Source of the DNA: Chrysochromulina tobinii
Lineage: Eukaryota; Haptophyta; Prymnesiales; Chrysochromulinaceae
NCBI GenBank assembly: GCA_001275005.1
Contig: JWZX01002256.1
Span: 1-13,666, forward strand
Direction: 5' to 3'
DNA: 13,666 nt
The translations under genes were made by a program, and so were the position numbers. Below, in pieces: positions 1 through 7,300 of this stretch. Numbering within the stretch: position 1 is the stretch's first letter; each line of letters opens with the position of its first letter. The notes under the pieces were generated by a model. It saw only the letters and a program-made list of their open reading frames with translations, had not been told where the DNA came from and did no database searches.

Positions 1-2
1 CC

Positions 3-2800
3 CCCCCCTCACCGCCACCATCGCCGCCGCCACCATCGCCACCGCCACCTTCGCCACCTTCATGCCCCCCGTCGCCTTCACCGCCACCGCGGTTCCCCGA
101 TGGAGGCATCATCCAATGCGCAAACACTTGCTCTCTTTCAAGCAACGGCCAATGCAACGACGGTGGCTTTGGTTCTCTCCCGCCTCCGCCGCCGTCCTCG
201 CCCTTCATTTACGTCCCAAACGTCGGCTCCTGGGCGGCTGGGCGCGCCGCGTGCCAGTCTCTCGGCGGCGAGTATGCAAGCATCCACAGCGCCGCGGAGA
301 ATGCCGCTGTTCGGGCTATCCTCCCACAGTCCAACACCCTTGCGTGGATCGGTGCAAATGACCTGGCAAGCGAGGGCACCTGGAGGTGGTCCGACGGCAC
401 ACCGTGGGACTATTCCAACTGGCAACCTGGTGAACCAAACGGCTGGACCGGTGAGAATTGTGGCCACCTCAACTGGGTCACTCATGAGGCAGGCTACTGG
501 AACGATGCGCCTTGTCTATTCATCGAGTTGAACAACGTCTATTCATCGAGCTTTGGTGCCGTGTGCCGGGTGCCCTCGCCTCCACCATGCACGCTGGGCA
601 CCGACTGCGCCGACTGCGGCCCGCGCCTGGTGCACCCGCCGCCTCCGCCACCCTCTCCACCTCCACCTTCACCTTCCCCACCGCCACCTCTGCCGCCAAA
701 GCCACCACCGCTACCGCCGCCACCGCCGCCCTCGCCAAGCCCACCTCCGCGCCCACCTCCGCCATCACCTCCGTGGCGCCCCTGGACGACATTCAGCTGC
801 ACCAATACGTGCGGGTATGCCTACGACGGCTCCTGTCAAGATGGTGGGCCCGGCTCGCAGTGGTCGTCTTGCTCTTTCGGCACCGACTGCTCCGACTGCC
901 ACCCACGTGTTCTGTATCCGCCGCCGTCGCCGCCGTCGCCCGCCGTCCCAGCCCGCCGCCCCCGCCCTCCGCCCGCCCACCCTTCACCCAAGGCCCGCCA
1001 TCTCCGCCATCACCACCACCGGCATCTCCGATGGCACTTGCATCGCCAGCAATGTCTCCCACGATGACCCGTGCACCGCAAGCACCTCCGGACCCATGTC
1101 CGCCGCCCCCACCTCCGCCATCTCCGTCGCCACCGGAGCCCTCGCCGCCGCCGCCGCCGCCGCCGCCCTCTTGTCCTCCGCCGCCTAGGCCGCCGCCTCC
1201 TTCACCTCCGCCGCTCCCACCACCACCGCCCCGGCCACCGCCACCGTCACCGCCACCGCCGCCCTCGCCTCCACCGCCCTCGCCTCCACCACCGCGCCCA
1301 CCATCGACGCCTCCAAGGCCGCCGCCACCACCGTCGCCTCCGCCCTTGCCACCGCCGCCACCGCCACCGATGCGGCCTCCACCCTCGTCGCCACCTTCCC
1401 CAGATCCATTTCCGCCACCACCGCCTCCGCCATCTCCGTCACCACCAGAGCCGTCTCCGCCACCCTCGCCGCTACCATCAGCTCCACCAAGCCCGCCCCC
1501 TCCTCCGCCCTCGCCCTTGCCGCCGTGGCAAGTGCCTTCACCTCTCGCACCGCCTGTGACGGAGCCATCTCTGCTTGCGACCTTCCAGGTTGCAGAGACC
1601 ATCGACTCCTTCAATGCAAGCAATTTCACGCTTCAGCTGGCTCAAGCAAGTGGAGTCGCACCCTCTGCGATTACGCTCAACATCATGTCAGGATCGCTCA
1701 CGGTCACCGCATCCTTCTACATTTCGAGTGCAGACCGTTCGCGCGTTCAAGATACCTTGGATCAGCAAGCATCGTCTCTGTCTGCCATGCTTGGAGTGAC
1801 AGTCCTCAGCACGCCCACCATTCAGCTCGTCGAGCCGCAGTCACTGCCAAATGTTGGCGATTCGGCGGCAGCGCTTCTGACACTCGATGGCGCCTTGCCA
1901 TCGTCCCCAACCTTGCTGATGATCGCCCTGATCCTGGCTGGAGTTGCGAACGTCGCCTGTGCGATCGGATGCGCCATGTACGTGGTTCTTAGGCGTCGGC
2001 GCATCCGCCGTGCGAAGGAAAGGTTTGGCGCGGCCGCTGAGCGCGCGGCCGTAGAGAAGCACAGCATCGACATCGAAATGACCAACATTAACCCTAGTGC
2101 AGCCATTGCAGCCAGCGAGGCAGCGTGCCGAGAGGTTATGCGGAAGCATCTCAAAGACTATATGCATGCCAACGGCTGCAATGCCAATTTTAAGGCATGG
2201 ATTGCAACTCTCCATCCGGAGAATGTGCAACTGGACCGGAGGATGTGGCTGGATCAGGGCGAACAGATTACGCTGTGGAGGGAGTTGAACGGCAACGATG
2301 CTCCTCCACCTTCGCCTTCGAAGGTGAGGGCGCCAGATGCTCCTTCAACTTTGACTCCGACGGCGAGGTCTGCAGAATCTCCTTCGTCCTCGCTTCCGAA
2401 GGCGAGTGCGGCAGATGCTCCTCTACCGTCCCCTCGGGCCCGACGCCCCGTCGACGAGCCACCTCCGCCCTCGCCTTCGGGCTTCAAGCTCGAAGCCAAG
2501 CCAGCCACTTTGACGGAGCTCGACTCGCTCCCCGTCGCATCTGCCACCCTTGCAACCCCCACTGAAACTAAGGACGAAACCTCATTCAAGGGCGCCTTGC
2601 ATGCATTCGAGGTCCAGGGAGCCTCTCGGAGCATAGGGGGCGCCTTGCATGCATTCGAGGCCCAGGGAGCCTCTCGGAGCATAGGGGGCGCCGCCCCTGT
2701 CGTGATACCACGTCTGGATGAAGACTTCATCGGCTCGGTGCTGCCGGAGGTTGATGTAGCCAATTTCTACGCCGAGTTTGAGGCCGAGTTGAACGCGTGA
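3..2800 (+). CDS. C-type lectin / proline-rich type-I membrane protein (5'-partial, apparent frameshift)
   Basis: Probably a cell-surface glycan-binding receptor. The frame is open from base 3, so the N-terminus lies upstream. Order: Pro-rich stretch; half a Cys-rich unit (about 111-180); C-type lectin domain (204-572) with the Ca2+/sugar motif EPN (432-440) and WND (498-506), the mannose-type pairing; the other half of the Cys unit (588-630); Pro-rich linker; a complete Cys unit (about 790-915, with GTDCSDC); a long SPPPP stalk (to about 1530); a membrane-proximal domain (about 1560-1850) with N-glycosylation sites NAS and NFT; a transmembrane helix (about 1905-1985) followed by RRRRIRR, implying an extracellular N-side. 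The cytosolic tail has a WIATLHPENV segment (about 2197-2228), Pro/Ser-rich sequence, two 16-residue repeats and an acidic end. Lectin and first Cys units read from position 3; everything from about 945 to the TGA at 2798-2800 reads one base earlier. Family call is confident; ligand unknown. Confidence 0.85.
939..990 (+). other. Apparent -1 frameshift inside the proline-rich linker
   Basis: Upstream of about 939 the Pro/Ser pattern and the Cys repeats are in the frame of position 3. Downstream of about 945 they are in the frame of position 944 and stay open to 2800. The upstream frame decays into Arg/His-rich sequence and stops near 1067. The change equals one missing base (or two extra) in a GCC-rich run. 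No GT...AG interval of plausible length bridges it. A sequencing or assembly error in C-rich sequence is likeliest; a real inactivating indel or programmed frameshift is possible. Confidence 0.7.
1090..1530 (+). repeat. Low-complexity CCN repeat encoding the Pro/Ser stalk
   Basis: Almost uninterrupted CCG/CCA/CCT codons with interspersed TCN and CGN codons encode an extended SPPPP-type rod, as in algal hydroxyproline-rich surface proteins. Similar but shorter tracts lie at 1-95 and 630-770. All give long Gly-rich antisense frames that are shadows. Confidence 0.85.
2591..2686 (+). repeat. Two 48-bp in-frame tandem repeats in the lectin gene tail
   Basis: Copies at 2591-2638 and 2639-2686 differ by one visible base (GGTCCAGG versus GGCCCAGG). 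Each encodes a 16-residue unit containing GALHAFE and GASRSIG. A third start (GGCGCC) follows at 2687. The duplicated fragment near 12220-12270 has a single copy, so the doubling may be recent or local to this gene. Confidence 0.9.
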
Positions 2801-3034
2801 GCCTGTGTGCGGCCTGAAACTTCCTTATTAGGAACGAACCGAGCATGCACGGCCGACTCATAGGCCGAGCGCGCCGGGTCGGGCGACATCGGGCGGGCGC
2901 TCATATTTGGGAGGTCGGCCTGAAGTGTGAATGTGTTTCTGTGTGATTTCAACTCATGTGAACTTTTTCCCGCGTCTTGTGAGACATAACAGTTTTGTGC
3001 ATGGTTGCACACGCTCGCTCTCCAGTCTCCACAG
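2801..3034. other. Convergent intergenic spacer
   Basis: This short AT-richer stretch separates the lectin stop (2800, plus strand) from the filamin-gene stop (3035, minus strand). The two 3' untranslated regions must sit here back to back. I see no recognisable poly(A) signal. It contains the partial coding copy described separately. Confidence 0.7.
2826..2904 (-). pseudogene. Partial copy of the filamin-gene C-terminal coding segment, or an alternative last exon
   Basis: This segment matches 3214-3292 at an offset of 388 bp with few differences. On the minus strand both read MSARPMSPDPARS followed by AVHARFVPN. The copy lies beyond the gene's stop at 3035. It sits in an open minus frame running to 2767 and ending with HAFNSASNSA. 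In sense orientation it is preceded by CATTCACACTTCAG|G, a good acceptor, so it could be an alternative terminal exon. A decayed duplication is equally possible. Confidence 0.6.
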
Positions 3035-3859
3035 TCAACTGTCAGCGAACGAGTACGGGTCCCTGAACGGGTCCCTCCTCCGCTCGCTCCCCTGGGGCGA
3101 GAGCTGCTTCTGGACGGGGTAGCTAAAGGGGTAGCCTCCAGGCGCTACGTACTCGAAGCCATCCTCAGCGCGGCGCGGCGATGCGTACTGATGCACACGG
3201 CCGGCAACGGCCGTATTGGGGACGAACCGAGCATGCACGGCCGACGCGTAGGGCGAGCGCGCCGGGTCGGGCGACATCGGGCGGGCGCTCATCACGGCGC
3301 GCGCCCGAGAGTACGGGCGGTCCCACGAGGCCGAGCGCCGTATCGGGCGCGGCCCGCGTGGCGAGCAGCCTGCTGAGGAGGCGCTCGACGGGGTGGCGCC
3401 CACTATGGCCCTGGACGAGATGCGATCTCGCACCTTGGAGATCTCGACCTCGGCCGCGGCGATGCGCCGGGCGATGGCGTGTGGGGAAATGGCGTGTGGG
3501 GAACTGGCATGTGGGGTCGCCTGTGCCGGCTGTGGGGTTTTGGTGCACTGGGTCGCGTGCCCGTCGCGCTGTCGTGAGCGGGGGGTCGAGTGCCCGTCGC
3601 GCTGTCGTGAGCTCAAGCTCGAAAACGCTCTCGAGCCGCCGCCGCCGCCTGCGCCGCCGCCGCCGGCGCCGGCGCCGCCGCCGCCGCCGCCGCCACTGCG
3701 GCGAGGGCTCGCCCCTCGATCAGTGCTCAACACGGCGCTCATCGTCCTCGAGGAGGCTGACGAAGCACAAGGTGACGAAGCACAGAGTGACGAAGCACGA
3801 GGTGACGAATCACAGAGTGCGCTTGCCAAGGAGGGGGCGGCGTAGCCGGTGGCGGGCGC

Positions 3860-3903
<44 letters not shown>

Positions 3904-4307
3904 CAGGGCTCAAAGCACTTTCGGTGTCGAAGGCGCCGTAGTGAGCGGTGTCGAAGGCGCCGTAGTGAGCCCGTTCAGCGTTGAGGGCGCCGTAGTGGGC
4001 GCACGTGGCTGCCGTTGAGCTCATGCCGCGCCCGCCGCGCCCGCCGCGCCCGCCAGCAGCGCCGCCCTCGCCTCGCCCGGTCCGCGCGCCGTCGTGGGCA
4101 CTTCCTCGCGCGCTCTCTTGGGCATACGCGCCGTCATGGGCGCCACCTCGCGCGCCGTCATGGGCGCCCCCTCGCGCGCTCTCTTGGGCATGTTGGAGGT
4201 CGCGCCTGAGGCGAGGCGGCATGTGGGGATCGTCCTCGGCGTAGGCCCGTAGCGGCAGAGGAGAGCCGTCGATGTGTTCGCGACCGAGGAGCACGCTGAC
4301 CGCGTAC
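3035..4307 (-). other. Last filamin-gene exon: end of repeat 7 plus low-complexity tail
   Basis: The exon begins inside filamin repeat 7 (YAVSVLLGREHIDGSP) and then runs into about 395 residues of compositionally biased sequence. In order this comprises AHDGA/QESARG repeats, Gly-rich sequence, three AHYGA units, a poly-Ala run, SSPCASS-type Ser/Ala repeats, a Gly-rich run, an 11-residue SRQRDGH repeat, a short possible helix (AAAEVEISKVRDRI), and a Pro/Arg-rich end. The stop codon is at 3035-3037. Nothing here resembles a known domain; the tail is probably disordered. Confidence 0.8.
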
Positions 4308-7300
4308 CTGATGAGGGAGCTTATCAAGGGCAATCAGAGAGAGAACGTGCCTGATGAGGGAGCTCATCAAGGGCCATCAGAGAGAGAGCGTGCCTGATGA
4401 GGGAGCTCATCAGAGGCAATCAGCAGCGCTTACTGTCCCGAGACCTTGACAGAGTACTCGACCTCGAATTCCCCCGTGTCCTCATCACGGACGGTGTGAA
4501 CAGCCCCGTAATGCCCATGCCCCTTCGGGGCGATCGTCACCGTGAACGCCTGCCCGCCGCGCCGGCATGCATTCCCAAAGGCGTCTCGCGCCTCGATGAC
4601 GAAACTCGCCTTCCTAAACGGGATGGCGCCGTACAGCCCCCGGGCCGTGCACCGCGCCGCCTGCACATGCATGCATGCAATCAGTGTCCATCAGATTGCA
4701 CTCAGCTAGCAATCATAGACTACAATGAGGTCGCAAGCAGTGGTCATGAGCCCATCGCACCTGCAATCAATGGCAATCAGAGGCAATCAGAAGCAATCGG
4801 ACGTCATCAGAGGCCATCAGACGTCATCAGAGGTCCACAGCGCACCTGCACGAGCCCCGGCCGCACGTCAATCGGATAGGGCGAGCCCACAGCAGCGCTG
4901 CTCCCAAGTCGCACGTGGACGGTATGCTCGCCTGTGACGGCAGGCAGCAGTCAGACGCAATCAGAGGCAATCAGACGTCATCTGAGGTCATCAGTGGACG
5001 GTATGCTCGCCTGCGACGGCAGGTAGCAGTTGCACCTCCCAGTAGCCTGCTGCGCGTGGGACGACGCGCGGCGGGTGCGAGGCCACGCACGACGAGCACA
5101 GCACCTGTGGCAATGAGATGGCAATGAGATGGTAATGAGATCGTAATGAGATGGTAATGAGATGGCAATGAGATGGCAATGAGATGGCAATGAGATGGCA
5201 ATGAGATGGCAATGAGATGGCGATGAGATGGTAATGAGATGGTAATGAGATCGTAATGGAAGCCACGCGCCATCAGCGGGCATCTGGCCATCAGTGCCAT
5301 CTGCAGCCAATCCGAGGGGCCATCAGTGCCATCTGCAGCCAATCCGAGGTCCTCGAGGGCCATCGCACCTGTGGAAGCATCGGAGACATGATGAAGGCAA
5401 TCAGAGGAAATCAAACGTCATCACCTGTGGAAGCATCGGAGACATGATGAAGGCAATCAGAGGAAATCAAACGTCATCACCTGTGGAAGCATCGGAGACA
5501 TGATGAAGGCAATCAGAGGCAATCAAACGTCATCACCTGTGGAAGCATCGGAGACATGATGAAGGCCGAAGCCGAGGAGCCACCACGGCGCTCACCACGG
5601 CGCTCTGGGGAACGTGCGGACGTGCAGCCCATTACGATTGCACCGGAGCTGGCGGCGGCGGCGGCGGCGGCGGCGTTGGCGGCGAGCTGATTGCCGAGGC
5701 CATCAGACGCTTCGAGCTCAAACGAGATCCACTGGCCCGCGACGAGGGGCGTCGTACTGAGCACTGTGCCTGCGACCAGCCGGCAGCTCACCGCCTCTCC
5801 CGCGCGCACCTGATGAAGGAGGCAATCAGGCAGCCGATCAGCGAGGCACTCAGCGAGGTACAATCAGGAGGCCTAATCAAGGCGGCCATCAGGGCGGCCT
5901 AATCAGGGCGGCCATTAGGGCGGCCTAATTAGGGCGGCCATTAGGGAGGCCAAATTAGAGCGGCCATCAGGGCGGCCTAATTAGGGCGGCCATTAGGGCG
6001 GCCTAATTAGGGCGGCCATTAGGGAGGCCTAATTAGGGCGGCCATTAGGGTGGCCTGATCAGGGCGGCCATCAGGGCGGCCATCACGTACCATCACGCGG
6101 CACCGTGCCGAGAGGACGCCTTCGGTGTCGTGGCATAGTAGCGTATGCGCACCCGCCAGCCGCGGGACGAAACTCAGATGAAAGACGGCCGCGTGCCGCT
6201 CGGTCGCTTGCTGTGGGGAAGCGCGCGTCACGTTCACAGCTGTGGTCACGCCGTCCTGATCTCGCACGAGCTCGCCAGCGAGATGGCTCGTGGAGCCAGG
6301 CCGCGCGTTGCCCCAAGCGTCGCGCACCTGATGAAGGAGGCAATCAGGGAGGCCTAATTAGGGCGGCCATCAGGGCGGCCAGGCCGCGCGTTGCCCCAAG
6401 CGTCGCGCACCTGATGAAGGAGGCAATCAGGGAGGCCTAATTAGGGCGGCCATCAGGGCGGCCAGGCCGCGCGTTGCCCCGAGCGTCGCGCACCTGATGA
6501 AGGAGGCAATCAGGGAGGCTTAATTAGGGCGGCCATCAGGGCGGCCAGGCCGCGCGTTGTCCCGAGCGTCGCGCACCGTCAGGGTACACGTCACCGGGTC
6601 GGCGCTGGCCGTGACCTCGAGCTCCATTGGCGTCGTATCGGGCGCGGGCAGGGACGTGACCGCGTCGCCGTTCATGGCGTCGCTCAGCGTGGACGGCGGC
6701 GGCAAGCCCGCATGCATCGCGGCCGACGCAGCCGCCAACCCAAATCCGGCAGGTCCGGCTGTGACGCCCGATATGCCCACGACGGCGCCCGCCATGCGCG
6801 CCGCCGTGCTCGCGCCGACGAGCGCCGTCGTGGGCATATCGTGGGTCTGGCGTGATGGCGAGAGGGGCGCGTGTGGCGCGTGATGCTGAGGGTACGTCAC
6901 CTGATGTTGAGGGACGCAATCAGCATGCACTCAGGGTACGTCCATCAGTACCCGCGGCGCCGAGAGACGCGTCAGACCATCATGAGGGACGCAATCAGCA
7001 TGCACTCAGAGTTTGTCGTTACCGGCGGCGCCGAGAGACGCGTCAGACCGTCAATTGTCGCCGCATTCGGACAGACGGGTGCGGGGCGGACGTTGACGTG
7101 ATACGGGCAGCCGGGCAGCGGGTTGCCGTTGAGCAGCACCCACACGTCGTGTGGGCCTGCATGCACGGCGCAGTAGCACACCTCGAGCTCGGCACTTGGG
7201 CCCGCTCGAAGCCACGTGGCGGCATGTGCGGAGGTCTCTCGATGGACCACGCGCACCTGCCAAATTAGGGAGAGGTTCTCAGAGCGTCATCAGGGCGTCA

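Noticed and set aside
793-1629. Gly-rich 278-aa minus-strand open frame
   Set aside because: It is the antisense shadow of the proline-codon stalk (CCN gives GGN).
512-2800. A 762-aa gene starting at 512
   Set aside because: Its first about 145 codons overlap the C-type lectin and Cys-rich sequence in the wrong frame; only the part after about 945 is genuine.
3181-3984. 267-aa Arg-rich plus-strand open frame
   Set aside because: It is antisense to the last filamin-gene exon, whose frame-preserving repeats support the minus strand.
5890-6060. TTAGGG strings resembling telomere repeats
   Set aside because: They are part of a 26-bp GGCGGCC/TTAGG intron unit, not a continuous TTAGGG array, and lie between two well-supported coding exons.
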